Shown here: piece by piece, positions 16,475 to 26,250 of the stretch
Position numbering within the stretch: position 1 is the stretch's first letter
Layout of the letters: each line of letters starts with the position of its first letter
From: Pararhizobium sp. IMCC21322
Lineage (GTDB): Bacteria; Pseudomonadota; Alphaproteobacteria; Rhizobiales; GCA-2746425
Reading direction: 5' to 3'
Assembly: GCF_030758295.1 (NCBI RefSeq)
Contig: NZ_CP132335.1
Coordinates: 434,001 to 498,000 of the forward strand
Length of the DNA stretch: 64,000 nt
The notes under the pieces: model-generated
The model's database searches: none
The model's input: only the letters and a program-made list of their open reading frames with translations
Told to the model about the DNA's origin: nothing
Position numbers and translations under genes: made by a program

Positions 16475-17938
16475 ATGTTCAGCTTCTTCGGCCTGTCACC
16501 AATCCTCTTCGCCATCATAGGCGGGCTGGCCGGGCTTGTGGTTGGCGTCATCCCCGGTATCGGTCCTGCCACCCTGATTGCCGTCATGGTTCCGCTGACC
16601 CTGTCAATGTCCAGCGTCGATGCGATTGTAATGCTTGTCGGCATGTATGTGGGCGGTGTCAGCGGTGGCATGGTCAGCGCTGCGCTGTTGCGTATGCCGG
16701 GCACGCCGTCGTCAATCATGACCACGCTTGATGCCTTTCCCATGGCGCAAAAAGGTCAGCCCGAACGCGCGCTTGCAATCTGCATTGTTGCATCACTAAC
16801 CGGCGGGTTGATTGCCGGACTGGTTTTGCTGCTTCTGGCCCGTCCGCTCTCCATCTGGGGAACCTATTTTGGCCCGTGGGAGTATTTCGCGCTGATAACA
16901 ATGGGGCTGGTTTTGATGGCATCCCTTATTCGCGGAAACATGACCGGTGGCTTGATTGCAGGCATTTTGGGCCTGTTGGCCTCGGTGCCGGGCGTCAGCG
17001 CAGCAGATGGTGCCTTGCGGCTTGATTTTGGCATTGGTCAAATGGTTGGCGGTCTGGACACGCTGCCTGTTCTTCTCGGGTTGTTCGTCATCGGCACATC
17101 CCTGAGCGCTCTGTTGAGCAAAGAGCCTGAAGTGGAATCCGTATCACTGACCGGCAATGCGGTGAGTGGCATGCGTGACATTTTCAAGGACAATTGGGTC
17201 AACCTGCTGCGCTCGTCTTTTGTCGGAGCCTGGATCGGAATTCTTCCCGGCGTTGGAGCCAGCATTGCGTCCACAATCTCTTATTCGGTGGCAAAAACCT
17301 TTCACAAGAACGGTGCCAAATTCGGCACCGGAGAGCCGGGCGGCATCATCGCTGCGGAATCGGCCAACAATGCCAATGTCGGCGGTGCGTTGATCCCGCT
17401 TGTGGCTCTGGGCATTCCCGGCAGCGCTGTTGACGCAATACTTCTTGGCGCGTTGATCCTCCACAACATTACACCAGGGCCGCTTCTGTTCACCAATTCA
17501 CCTGATCTGGCCTGGGGCGTCGTCTTCGCTTATCTGTTCACGACAATCCTGTGCGGCATTGTTCTGTTCACTGGCATGCGCGCCTTTGTGTCGCTGGTCC
17601 GGGTGCCTCGGGAACTGCTCTATCCGATCATGATCGTCTTTGCCGTATTGGGTTGCTATTCGCTGCGCAACGAGGTTTTCGACGTGGTTGTTCTTTTCAT
17701 TTTTGGAATTCTTGGCCTCGTCTTCGAGCGGCTTAAAATTCCGCTGGCCCCGTTCGTTATCGGGTTTGTTCTGGGCGGACTGGCAGAAACGCAGCTGCGG
17801 TCAGCGCTGATGTGGTCGGAAGGGTCCTATCTCGGTATCCTAGAGCGCCCGGTTGCCGTGATCTTCATTGTCATTGCGACAGCAACCCTGCTGTTACCGC
17901 CTCTGGTCACGTATGTCCTGCGGCGCAGAGCGGCGTAG
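16475..17938 (+). CDS. tctA: TctA large membrane subunit of a TTT transporter
   Basis: The 487-residue inner-membrane protein has about eleven hydrophobic helices and the family signatures GLVVGVIPGIGPATLIAVMVPLT near the N-terminus and GILPGVGASIASTISYSVAK in the middle, plus GGIIAAESANNANVGGALIPL. TctA forms the translocation path of the transporter. It is the third gene of a tctC-tctB-tctA set. A second, clearly different TctA is encoded at 22927-24456. Confidence 0.92.
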   Translation: MFSFFGLSPILFAIIGGLAGLVVGVIPGIGPATLIAVMVPLTLSMSSVDAIVMLVGMYVGGVSGGMVSAALLRMPGTPSSIMTTLDAFPMAQKGQPERALAICIVASLTGGLIAGLVLLLLARPLSIWGTYFGPWEYFALITMGLVLMASLIRGNMTGGLIAGILGLLASVPGVSAADGALRLDFGIGQMVGGLDTLPVLLGLFVIGTSLSALLSKEPEVESVSLTGNAVSGMRDIFKDNWVNLLRSSFVGAWIGILPGVGASIASTISYSVAKTFHKNGAKFGTGEPGGIIAAESANNANVGGALIPLVALGIPGSAVDAILLGALILHNITPGPLLFTNSPDLAWGVVFAYLFTTILCGIVLFTGMRAFVSLVRVPRELLYPIMIVFAVLGCYSLRNEVFDVVVLFIFGILGLVFERLKIPLAPFVIGFVLGGLAETQLRSALMWSEGSYLGILERPVAVIFIVIATATLLLPPLVTYVLRRRAA

Positions 17939-17950
17939 TTTCAGATGAGT

Positions 17951-18904
17951 CTACAGCACATCCTGCAGCTTCATGACCGGCAAATCTCCATGGTCAGGAT
18001 CGGAAGCTTGTTTTCCGTAATGGGCCCTCAGGGCCTCCCGCACCACGGGTATATAGGCCCAATCAACACTGACTTTCCTATAAAAAAGACCAACACCACG
18101 GATCCAGGTAATATCCCGCAAATTGAGAGACATGAGGTTTTGCGATCTCAGGACGCGCGTATGCTCCAGTGGAATAAAAGCAAAATAATCACTTTCACTC
18201 AGCAGACGCAGAGCAAGGGCGGTATTATCGGTCTCAACAACCACTTTTGGCCGCGCAATCTCTCCGCTGCTGAAAAAATTCTCAAACCGTTCTTTCAATT
18301 CGGTCGCACGCACCATGGTGACCCATTTTTGATCCGACAGATAGGCAAGACCTTTATCCTCCAGCGCCGATTTATGATGACGCTGACAGATTGCGGTAAT
18401 GGTGGAATTGCCCAAATGTTCGTAAGCCAGCGCTTCATCAGCGCAGCCGGGATTCCACAGATAGCTGACAGCAAGATCGATTGCGCCTTCCCGCAAGGCA
18501 GGAATCAGAGCATCCGACGTTCCTTCATTCACATGGACCGACGTTGCAAATCCGCCATCCACCAAAGCCGCTGTAATGGCTGGCAAAGCGCCGGCGCAAA
18601 TACTCGCCGAAGCGCCAATTCTGAGCGACACATCCCGGCGCTCTCGGATGGCAATCACCGCATCCTTCAGAAGCGACAAATCATTGGACAGAACATTTGC
18701 ATAGACAGCGAGTTGTCGGCCCTCGGGGGTGATGCTCAAACCACGCGGCGTGCGTTCAAAAAGCTGAAATCCAATTTCAAGCTCAAGTTCCCGAAGGCTT
18801 TGGCTCAAAGCCGGTTGGCTGATATTGAGAAATTCAGCGGCCTTGCGCATGGAGCCCTTTTGCCAGATTTCCAAAAAACGGATGAGAGACAGCGGGTTCG
18901 TCAT
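17951..18904 (-). CDS. LysR-family transcriptional regulator
   Basis: The 317-residue protein has a LysR N-terminal helix-turn-helix (residues 5-64, with GSMRKAAEFLNISQPALSQ) and a substrate-binding-like C-terminal domain. It converges on tctA and is divergent from the second sulfatase gene at 19141, so it probably controls that gene and perhaps its own. The effector is likely a metabolite of the sulfated substrate; this is inferred from position. Confidence 0.9.
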   Translation of the reverse strand: MTNPLSLIRFLEIWQKGSMRKAAEFLNISQPALSQSLRELELEIGFQLFERTPRGLSITPEGRQLAVYANVLSNDLSLLKDAVIAIRERRDVSLRIGASASICAGALPAITAALVDGGFATSVHVNEGTSDALIPALREGAIDLAVSYLWNPGCADEALAYEHLGNSTITAICQRHHKSALEDKGLAYLSDQKWVTMVRATELKERFENFFSSGEIARPKVVVETDNTALALRLLSESDYFAFIPLEHTRVLRSQNLMSLNLRDITWIRGVGLFYRKVSVDWAYIPVVREALRAHYGKQASDPDHGDLPVMKLQDVL

Positions 18905-18938
18905 CGCAGGTTTTTCCCCTTTTCAACCATTCTTTCCC

Positions 18939-18990
18939 CAGTGCGTGTGCTGTTGTCAGTGCGTGTGCGGTTGCCAGTGCCGTATGCTGC
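18939..18990. repeat. 18-bp tandem repeat in the LysR/sulfatase promoter region
   Basis: CAGTGCGTGTGCTGTTGT at 18939-18956 is followed by CAGTGCGTGTGCGGTTGC at 18957-18974 and a third, degraded copy (CAGTGCCGTATGCTGC). It lies in the 236-bp divergent promoter gap and could alter spacing or serve as a regulator contact region. Confidence 0.8.
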
Positions 18991-19140
18991 ACCATTACCT
19001 GTATTGCGCAGAATTGCAGGAAGCCATAATCTGAATTGCAAGCCTAGGCCAGCGCCTTGTTCCAGTCTATCCAACCCGCACTATCTCCAGCTCCCTCGGT
19101 GTGAGAACATCGCAAATTCCAACCTGTGTGATCCTTCCGT

Positions 19141-20601
19141 ATGACAAAAACCAATCATCCCAATATTCTGTGGATCTGCACTGATCAGCAGAGATTTGAC
19201 ACAATTTCCGCCCTTGGAAACCAGCATATTTCCACGCCAAATCTGGATCGGCTTTGTGCTCAGGGCACAGCCTTTACAAGGGCCTATTGCCAGGCACCCA
19301 TCTGCACACCCAGCCGATCAAGTTTTCTAAGCGGCATGTATCCATCCACCATCGGTGCAAGCCGCAATGGCAATGCCTATTTTGCAGACCGGTTTCCTCT
19401 GTTGCCAAAAATTCTGGCAGATGAAGGGTATCGCTGCGGCAATGTCGGAAAGCTGCATCTGGCATCGGCATCGAACGGTGTGGAACCGCGTGTTGATGAT
19501 GGTTACAGCGAGTTTTACTACAGTCATGCCCCACGTGATGATTGGGAAATTGGCCATGACTATGCTGACTGGGTGAACGAAAAGGGCCAGAATCTCGGTG
19601 AACTCTCCATGAATATTGACGGGATTCCCGCCGAGTTTCATCAGTCCGCCTGGATGGCAGATCGCAGCATTGAGTTTATGTCCCGCAACGATGCGCGTCC
19701 CTGGTTTTTGAGCGTCAATGTCTATGACCCGCACCCACCGTTCAATCCACCCAAACAATATCGCGACATGTTCCCGCCAGACTCGGTGCCGGCCCCGCAT
19801 TTCCAGCCAGGCGATTTGGAGCAGCAGAAATATCTTGAGGACATTGATTTTCAGTCCAAGGCGCAAAGCCCGGACATGTTGGACATTCCAAATCCTGTTC
19901 TGCCGGTGGATCCCGCGCCCGACCCGGATAATCCGGGAGGCGAGACCGCAGGTGAACGTGATGCGCAAACACTGATCAGTGCCTATTATGCAATGATACG
20001 TCTGATTGACGACCAGCTAGGCCGAATTCTGGATGCTTTGGAAGAAAGCGGGCAAGCCGGGAACACAATTATTGTCTTCACCTCAGATCATGGTGAAACG
20101 CTCGGAGATCATGGTCTTATTCTTAAAGGCTGTCGGTTCTATGAAGGCTTGGTCCGCGTGCCGATGATCTGGAGCTGGCCCGGACATATCAAGGCAAATG
20201 AAGTGCGCGATGATCTGGTCGAATTGACCGATATTGCCCCAACCCTGATGGCGCTTGCCGGTCTGGACCCGCTGGAGCGGATGCAGGGTCTTTCACTCCA
20301 GCCAACCTTGGAACATGGTGCGGTGGTGGCGCGGTCCGGGGTCAGGTCCGAGTTTTATGATGCTCTTGATCTGCCACACCACAACCGGGCCACCATGTGG
20401 CGCACAGACCAATACAAGCTGGTGGTCTATCATGGCACCGGTAAGGGAGAGCTGTTTGATCTTGATGCTGATCCCTGGGAACATGACAATCTGTGGCTTG
20501 ATCCGGCGCATGCGGGCATCAAAAACGCATTGCTGGCCGAAAGCTATGATCACACAGTTGCGTCTATTGACCCAGGCCCGCCGCGCTCCGGTTCTTATTA
20601 A
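19141..20601 (+). CDS. Type I (formylglycine) sulfatase
   Basis: The 486-residue second sulfatase has NILWICTDQQRFDT metal-ligand sequence, the maturation site C55-TPSRSSFLSGMYP, a substrate-pocket block YDPHPPFNPP, and FTSDHGETLGDHGLILKG. It shares the fold but only moderate sequence with the 13337 copy, so the two may remove different sulfate groups. No signal peptide is seen. It is divergent from a LysR gene and converges on the enolase-superfamily gene. The ribosome binding site before 19141 is weak. Confidence 0.9.
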   Translation: MTKTNHPNILWICTDQQRFDTISALGNQHISTPNLDRLCAQGTAFTRAYCQAPICTPSRSSFLSGMYPSTIGASRNGNAYFADRFPLLPKILADEGYRCGNVGKLHLASASNGVEPRVDDGYSEFYYSHAPRDDWEIGHDYADWVNEKGQNLGELSMNIDGIPAEFHQSAWMADRSIEFMSRNDARPWFLSVNVYDPHPPFNPPKQYRDMFPPDSVPAPHFQPGDLEQQKYLEDIDFQSKAQSPDMLDIPNPVLPVDPAPDPDNPGGETAGERDAQTLISAYYAMIRLIDDQLGRILDALEESGQAGNTIIVFTSDHGETLGDHGLILKGCRFYEGLVRVPMIWSWPGHIKANEVRDDLVELTDIAPTLMALAGLDPLERMQGLSLQPTLEHGAVVARSGVRSEFYDALDLPHHNRATMWRTDQYKLVVYHGTGKGELFDLDADPWEHDNLWLDPAHAGIKNALLAESYDHTVASIDPGPPRSGSY

Positions 20602-20646
20602 AGTTTTTTACGTGGGGTCGATGAGTGCGTAATAGAGAGCACCTTC

Positions 20647-22074
20647 TCAAATACTGTCAGTAAGCCGGCTCAAGGATTCCCAGTCCGGATGAGTTGCAAC
20701 AGCAAGTCCCGGCACGGAAAGTGATTTCAGCGACACAGAGCCATCTTCAATCCTGAGCCGGACGCGCCCATCCGTATCGGTGGTGTAAAGGTCCTCATGG
20801 GCGGCGGCATAGCGCTGTTGCTCGGACAAGGGGGCTTCGCCAAAGCCGTGGACATAGTGATAGCCGTTGCGCTCCACATGGGTAGCCCCGATCAGGGCTG
20901 CCAGCGCAAAATCCTGTTGGGTGGAAATACCGGGCATGGTGGTCAGGTCTTCTGCAATCATGAAATGATCATCTCTGCCTGCAGCCGCATTCCAGTGGCG
21001 CACACGCACCGCATTCAAAATGGCCTTGTAGAATCCCTTGCAGGATTTTGAGGACATGCCGCGATAACCAAGCGCGCGGGCAACCGGGAAAATACCAATA
21101 TGTGAATCAGATTCGTCCACTGCGACGGGCTTGTGGGCGGCAATGGCGTGAACCGGTTTTTCCAGCGCCTTGGCGCGGGCAATGGGCTGCTCCAGATAGA
21201 GCGTTGCGGCCCACAGCTTTGCCAATTGTGGCGTGTTCTCGACCACATCAATCCAGTCCACGACGGCATCCGCATCGGTAAATTGTTCATTGCCATCAAG
21301 GCTGACATTATACGGCGCTCCGCTCTCATCCAGCAAAGCGGCAATCCGGCTGAGGCGGTCGATATCCGCCTTGGTATCACCGCTGACTTTCAGTTTGAAA
21401 TAGTGCTGACCATACATCGCAATGACGGCTTCCAGACTTTCCGGCAGGCCATCATTGATGCGCTTGGTTAAATCCGTTTCCACAATCGCATCGGCCATTC
21501 CGACCGTATGCCGTATGGCAATCCGCTCCGGCGCCGACAGTGTTTTCAAATGGCTGGCAATATCAACGCCATACAGATCAGGCGTTGTCGCGGCAACGAT
21601 GCCGGGCAGATTATTCTGCACGGCCTGAAAGATGGAAACGCCTTGCGATCGACAAAGCGCATCCAGCACGGCGCGGTCCATCAGGGCCGTGCCATAGGAT
21701 GCAATCAGCCCGTTCTGATCGCGCTTGGCGCAGGCTGCAAAATGGCCGGCCTGCAATGCGGCATGAAGCGCGAAGGCAGACGGGAAGCGCCCAGCCTGCT
21801 GATAACGCTCGGCCGCAAGGCTCATGGAAGTGCGCAATTGCTCGAAATTGTCTTCGTTGGAGAGGTCCGGGTTTTTGTCGAACCATTTGGGAGCCAGAAG
21901 TTCTGCTGCAACGCCGGTTTCTTCCACGCCATTGCAGACGATTTGCGCACGGACAAAAAGTTGCGGCGTCGCGGTGAGTGTGACTGCGCCAAATTTGAAG
22001 GGCAGGCGCAAGGTCACCGGACGTTCAAACAGTTCAACGGAACGAACGTCGATAGTTGGTGTTTGGTCACTCAT
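20647..22074 (-). CDS. Mandelate racemase/enolase-superfamily enzyme
   Basis: The 475-residue protein has the enolase-superfamily barrel: K227-L-K229 at the end of strand 2, metal ligands D260 (SLDGNEQ), E295 (YLEQP) and D320/E321 (AVDESDS), and K343/K346 in SSKSCKGFYKAI as the second acid/base. It is longer than the usual 370-400 residues because of N-terminal and C-terminal extensions. Members dehydrate or epimerise sugar acids. Its start overlaps the following isomerase stop by 4 bp, and it is the last gene of the tctC-tctB-tctA-isomerase-enolase operon. A sugar-acid dehydratase role is likely. Confidence 0.85.
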   Translation of the reverse strand: MSDQTPTIDVRSVELFERPVTLRLPFKFGAVTLTATPQLFVRAQIVCNGVEETGVAAELLAPKWFDKNPDLSNEDNFEQLRTSMSLAAERYQQAGRFPSAFALHAALQAGHFAACAKRDQNGLIASYGTALMDRAVLDALCRSQGVSIFQAVQNNLPGIVAATTPDLYGVDIASHLKTLSAPERIAIRHTVGMADAIVETDLTKRINDGLPESLEAVIAMYGQHYFKLKVSGDTKADIDRLSRIAALLDESGAPYNVSLDGNEQFTDADAVVDWIDVVENTPQLAKLWAATLYLEQPIARAKALEKPVHAIAAHKPVAVDESDSHIGIFPVARALGYRGMSSKSCKGFYKAILNAVRVRHWNAAAGRDDHFMIAEDLTTMPGISTQQDFALAALIGATHVERNGYHYVHGFGEAPLSEQQRYAAAHEDLYTTDTDGRVRLRIEDGSVSLKSLSVPGLAVATHPDWESLSRLTDSI

Positions 22075-22916
22075 GATGCAGTTCCCGCTTTCGCGGCCTG
22101 TTCAAGCGCTCTTATGGTGCCAATGGCACGGGCGGCAGAGGTAGGACCATCCGGTACATAATCAAACGGCTCAACACCAATCCAGCCATCATAATTCAGC
22201 GCGAGAAGCCGTTTCACGATTGGCAGAAAATCAAGCTCTCCCTGTCCCGGCCCGCGCTTATTGGGATCGTTGAAATGCACATGACGAATGAGACCGCTCG
22301 GCAAATGCTGTGACAGCAGATCGGGAATTGATGTGCTCTCAGTCGGTGCAGCAGAACAACAATCAATCATGGCGGAAAAATAAGGCTGATCCACAGCGTT
22401 CACGATGGCGGCTGCATCTGCCAGCGTGTTTACATAGGCGGTTTGTGCCGGGGACAATGGTTCGAGCAGATAATGAACTTTTGCGGTGTTCGCAGCCTCT
22501 GCTGCGTGCCGGAAATGAGTGAGTGCCCGCGCCTTGGCCGCCTCAGCACCGCTATCCGGCAAAACCCGTTGCGCCGGGGAACCGTGAATGACATAGCTGC
22601 CGCCAAGAGCGGCACACATTGAGACAAGCGCATCAATGGTTTGCTTCGTTCGCTGCTGCGTAGCCGGGTCAGCATCCGTGATCGACAATCCATCGGGTGC
22701 CACCAGCAACCAGTGCAGCCCGGAAACGGCAATGCCTTCCGCCTCGACTGTGTTGCGGATTTTGGCCAGGGCATCTGCATCCAATGCCGATGGGCCATTT
22801 TCATTCAGCGTGAAGGGTGCGATTTCCAGACCGTCATAACCAAGTTCGGCGGCAAAGCCCGCTTGTCGGCCGATCTCCCAATCGCGGATGACTTCGTTGC
22901 AGAGGGAGATTTTCAT
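22071..22916 (-). CDS. Sugar isomerase/epimerase, AP-endonuclease-2 TIM barrel
   Basis: The 281-residue protein has the xylose-isomerase-like barrel: GYDGLEIAPFTL, SGLHWLLVAPDGL, the metal ligand Glu in YLLEPLSP, MIDCCSA, RHVHFNDPNKRGPGQGELDF and WIGVEPFDY. These provide the Glu/Asp/His/Glu metal site. The enzyme is expected to interconvert a keto sugar or sugar acid. The ATG at 22916 (MKISLCNEVI) is chosen; the longer frame to 22967 would run into the tctA stop region. It overlaps the enolase gene by ATGA. Confidence 0.85.
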   Translation of the reverse strand: MKISLCNEVIRDWEIGRQAGFAAELGYDGLEIAPFTLNENGPSALDADALAKIRNTVEAEGIAVSGLHWLLVAPDGLSITDADPATQQRTKQTIDALVSMCAALGGSYVIHGSPAQRVLPDSGAEAAKARALTHFRHAAEAANTAKVHYLLEPLSPAQTAYVNTLADAAAIVNAVDQPYFSAMIDCCSAAPTESTSIPDLLSQHLPSGLIRHVHFNDPNKRGPGQGELDFLPIVKRLLALNYDGWIGVEPFDYVPDGPTSAARAIGTIRALEQAAKAGTAS

Positions 22917-22926
22917 GGCAAAGCCT

Positions 22927-24456
22927 TCATTGTTTTGTCTCGGATGGTTTTTTTCGCAGAGAGCCAAGAAGCGCAGTTACGCGGCGGCGCACTGGCGGAA
23001 TAGCACCCAGCAGCATCAGCACACAGGCCAGCGCCAGAAAGGCTGATATGGGCCGGGTGAGAAAGGCGACAAAATCGCCGTCTGACAAGGTCATGCCCCG
23101 CCGAAAGCTCTTGTCCAGCAAGTCACCCAGCACAATGCCCAGCACCAGCGGTGCCATGGGATACTTCATTTCCCGTAAGGCAAAGCCGATAAGGCCGAAG
23201 GCCAGCATGACGTAAATGTCAAAAATACGCCCGGCAATGGCAAACGAGCCAATGGTGCACAGCGTGAAGATCAGCGGCATCAGATAGGCGCGCGGCACGG
23301 CCAGAACCATCAGCAACGGACGGGTCAGCAAAAGGCCGATAATGAGCATGGCAAACATCGCCATGGCGACCATCGCCACCACTTCAAATACAAAGGATGG
23401 AAACTCAATCATGATCATGGGTCCGGGCCGGATGCCATGAATAAACATCGCGGCCAGCAATACGGCGGCTGGCGCAGAGCCTGGAACCGCCAGCGTAAGC
23501 ACCGGAATAATGGCACCTGGAACCGCAGCATTATTGCCGGTTTCCGCAGCCATCAAGCCATCGAGTGAGCCTTTGCCAAAGGTTTCCTTCACCTTGCTGG
23601 CGCGCTTGGCGGCGGCATAGGACATCCATGCCCCCATATCTTCACCCACGCCGGGCAACAGCCCCATGAAAGTACCGATGAGGCCGGAGCGGACAATGGT
23701 GCGTTTGTAACGCCATATATCAGCCATGCGTGGCAGTATCCGGTCAGAGGCATCGCGCACTGATTGGAAGCCACGTGCTTTCATAACGGTGAGAATTTCC
23801 GCAAAACCGAAGGCACCAACCAGCGCAGGCAGCAATCCAATGCCACCTGAAAGATCTGACGAGCCATAGGAAAAGCGTTGATAGGAATGAATGCCTTCCT
23901 GTCCGATCATGGCCACGAACAGGCCGATAAAGCCTGCAATCCAGCCTTTCAGGGCATCGCCCGTGGTTGTGATCTGCCCGGAGATCAACACGCCGAACAG
24001 CGCCAGCCAGAAAAATTCGTAAGAGCCGAAGGACAGGGCAAAATCACCCAGAACGGGCGCCACAAGTGCCAGCGCCAGCATGCCGATCATACCGCCGGCA
24101 AATGACCCCGCCGTGGCAATGCCCATGGCCTTTCCCGCCTTGCCAGCGCGCGCCAGCGGGAAGCCATCAAGGGCTGTGGCTGCATTGGCAGGCGTTCCGG
24201 GAATGTTGAGCAGAATGGCAGAGCGCGAGCCGCCATAAATCGCCCCGACATACATGCAGATCAGGATCAGAATGGCCTGTGTCCCGTCCATGCGAAAGGT
24301 CAGCGTGGTTAGAAGGGCAATGCCAAGTGTGGCCGTCAGGCCCGGCAGGGAGCCTACAAGAATACCGAGAAATGTGGCCCAAGCCACATTGAACAGGGTC
24401 ATCGGGCTGGTCAGAAAACCACCCAGCGCATCGAGGAAAAAACCAAGTCCGCTCAT
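22927..24456 (-). CDS. tctA: TctA large membrane subunit of the second TTT transporter
   Basis: The 509-residue polytopic protein has the TctA motifs GILVGSLPGLTATLGIALLT near the N-terminus and MGLLPGVGEDMGAWMSYAAAKR in the middle, followed by GLMAAETGNNAAVPGAIIPVL. In the central motif a Glu-Asp pair replaces the usual small residues, which may reflect a different ligand from the first TctA. It overlaps tctB by 4 bp and lies 10 bp before the isomerase gene. Confidence 0.92.
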   Translation of the reverse strand: MSGLGFFLDALGGFLTSPMTLFNVAWATFLGILVGSLPGLTATLGIALLTTLTFRMDGTQAILILICMYVGAIYGGSRSAILLNIPGTPANAATALDGFPLARAGKAGKAMGIATAGSFAGGMIGMLALALVAPVLGDFALSFGSYEFFWLALFGVLISGQITTTGDALKGWIAGFIGLFVAMIGQEGIHSYQRFSYGSSDLSGGIGLLPALVGAFGFAEILTVMKARGFQSVRDASDRILPRMADIWRYKRTIVRSGLIGTFMGLLPGVGEDMGAWMSYAAAKRASKVKETFGKGSLDGLMAAETGNNAAVPGAIIPVLTLAVPGSAPAAVLLAAMFIHGIRPGPMIMIEFPSFVFEVVAMVAMAMFAMLIIGLLLTRPLLMVLAVPRAYLMPLIFTLCTIGSFAIAGRIFDIYVMLAFGLIGFALREMKYPMAPLVLGIVLGDLLDKSFRRGMTLSDGDFVAFLTRPISAFLALACVLMLLGAIPPVRRRVTALLGSLRKKPSETKQ

Positions 24457-25001
24457 GGCAGACGCACAAAGAAAACGTCTTCAAAGACGGTGGTGATGGT
24501 CCATGCAGCGACCGCTGCCACAGTGAAAGCAAGCGCTATACGTTTGACAAGCGGTTTGCCGGTCAGCGGTTTGCCTTCCACGCGCCGGTCCTGCAGATCA
24601 AATATCATGATGAAGGAAAACAAAAACAGAAACGCGGCCAGAACAAAGGGAATAAGCCCCACGGCCACAAAGGCAAAACCGAAGCAGAGCCCCAGAGTTA
24701 TCAGCACGCGCAGCTTGGCGCCAGGCTCACCCTTGGGCGGTGCAATGTTGAGCGACTGCCGGGAGCGCATAAACAGGAAGAAACCCATCAATGTCAGGCA
24801 GAGGCCAATCATGCCGGGAACGACACCCGGAGCCGACCAGATGTTGGAGCCGAACTCCTCCATGCGCGGCATGCGCCATGCCTCGAATGTGATGATCAGT
24901 CCGAAAAAGACAAAAACAAGGCCCATCAAGGCATCTGCTCTTGTGGGCTGATCAGAAGGTGGCGAAGCTTCTGCAACTGTTACGCCAGTATCATCGACCA
25001 T
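24453..25001 (-). CDS. tctB: TctB small membrane subunit of the second TTT transporter
   Basis: The 182-residue protein has an N-terminal hydrophilic tail and four hydrophobic segments (ALMGLVFVFFGLIITFEAW, APGVVPGMIGLCLTLMGFFLF and two more). The stretch EFGSNIWSAPGVVPGMIG is the TctB family core. A short in-frame duplication gives GKPLTGKPL near residue 147. It is translationally coupled to tctA through an ATGA overlap. Confidence 0.82.
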   Translation of the reverse strand: MVDDTGVTVAEASPPSDQPTRADALMGLVFVFFGLIITFEAWRMPRMEEFGSNIWSAPGVVPGMIGLCLTLMGFFLFMRSRQSLNIAPPKGEPGAKLRVLITLGLCFGFAFVAVGLIPFVLAAFLFLFSFIMIFDLQDRRVEGKPLTGKPLVKRIALAFTVAAVAAWTITTVFEDVFFVRLP

Positions 25002-25084
25002 AGTGCCGATAGACCTCCGCTGCGATAATGACCCCGGCGAAATTCAGGAAACCCGCCGGGGCATATCTGCCTTTGAAAAAAGGC

Positions 25085-26101
25085 TTATTTCATGCGTTCG
25101 ATACCAACAGTAGCAGGATCGACTTTGGCTTTGCCAGCATCAAACAACAGATAGGCATTGTTCTGGATGGCAGGCAGGACGCGCTTTTGTGCATCTTCAC
25201 CATAGAAGGGTGCGAACACGGCACCGCGACCGGCAGCATAGTCTTTCAGCGCCTGACTGTTGGCGATGGACTCAGCCCAGACCTTATCAAGAGCAGCCAC
25301 AACTTCAGCCGGAGCCGTACCAGGTACGAACACGCCGAAATAGTTCGGTGCAATTGGCACACCGTCCACGAAATCCGTGATCGGCGGGATTTCACCATAG
25401 CCTTCCAGAATCAGCGGCTCGCCATTCAGGACAGCCAATGGACGAATGCGCTTGGCGCGGATCATTTCAGCCTGTTCCACGGCCAATTGTGTTGTCGCAA
25501 CGGTTTCACCGGAGACAGTAGCGATAACCGCTGGGTTACCACCATCATAGGTGACGTGCTTGTAACCGCCACCGGCAGCAGATTTCAAAGCTTCCATGGC
25601 ATTGTGACCACCGGAATTGAGGCCAGCCGTTGCCACGGAGATGGCATTTGGATCATCCTTCATGGCTTTCAGGAAATCATCCATTGTCTGATAGGGCGAG
25701 TCTGCATTCACGCCGATCACCGCCACATTGGCAACGTCGAGATAAAGGTTCCAGTCACCAATGGATGTGTCCAGCATGCCGAGCACCTTGTAGGTGCCAA
25801 GATCCTGCGCCGCACCGGCTGTCCATGTGTAACCGTCCGGGTCTGACTCAAGCGCGCTTTTGGAGCCGATAGAGCCGGATGCGCCGGGCTGGTTCTGAAC
25901 GACAACGGTTGCGCCAAGGGCTTTTTCCAACTCAGCAGCCACAACGCGGGTCACCTGATCGGTTGATCCACCGGCTGACCATGGCACAATGATGTTAATC
26001 GGTTTTTCCGGTTTCCAGTCCATGGCTGCAGCCGTTCCGGCTGCCGCGCCAAGGGCAAGACCTGCCCCTACAAATAGACCTGTTACGCTTTTAATGTTCA
26101 T
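25085..26101 (-). CDS. tctC: Bug/TctC substrate-binding protein of the second TTT transporter
   Basis: The 338-residue periplasmic binding protein has a signal peptide ending GTAAA, then KPINIIVPWSAGGSTDQVTRVVA and VVQNQPGASGSIGSKSALESDPDGYTW, both diagnostic of the family. The ATG at 26101 is preceded by a strong ACAGGAGGAC. It is the first gene of the tctC-tctB-tctA-isomerase-enolase operon, and a palindromic operator-like site lies 58 bp upstream at 26159. Confidence 0.9.
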   Translation of the reverse strand: MNIKSVTGLFVGAGLALGAAAGTAAAMDWKPEKPINIIVPWSAGGSTDQVTRVVAAELEKALGATVVVQNQPGASGSIGSKSALESDPDGYTWTAGAAQDLGTYKVLGMLDTSIGDWNLYLDVANVAVIGVNADSPYQTMDDFLKAMKDDPNAISVATAGLNSGGHNAMEALKSAAGGGYKHVTYDGGNPAVIATVSGETVATTQLAVEQAEMIRAKRIRPLAVLNGEPLILEGYGEIPPITDFVDGVPIAPNYFGVFVPGTAPAEVVAALDKVWAESIANSQALKDYAAGRGAVFAPFYGEDAQKRVLPAIQNNAYLLFDAGKAKVDPATVGIERMK

Positions 26102-26158
26102 GCGATATGTCCTCCTGTTGAATTTCGGAACCGGTATACCGCAATGCTTTGCACGCAA

Positions 26159-26174
26159 GTAACCAGTTGGTTAT
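26159..26174. promoter_or_regulatory. Likely TetR operator upstream of the second tctC operon
   Basis: GTAACCA-GT-TGGTTAT is a near-perfect dyad. It is nearly identical to the site at 28402 (GTAACCA-AA-TGGTTAC), which precedes the epimerase/aldolase operon beside the TetR gene. Two copies in front of two operons of the same pathway support a shared repressor. Confidence 0.72.
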
Positions 26175-26250
26175 GGCAGAATGAAACGCTCCTCATTCCA
26201 TGTCAAGTTTGCCGCCCTCACAATACGGAAGGCCGCAATCAATCAGTAAA

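Noticed and set aside
17945-19144. Long plus-strand open frame of about 400 codons opposite the LysR gene
   Set aside because: The minus strand encodes a clear LysR protein with helix-turn-helix; the plus frame has no family-like sequence and runs through the promoter repeats.
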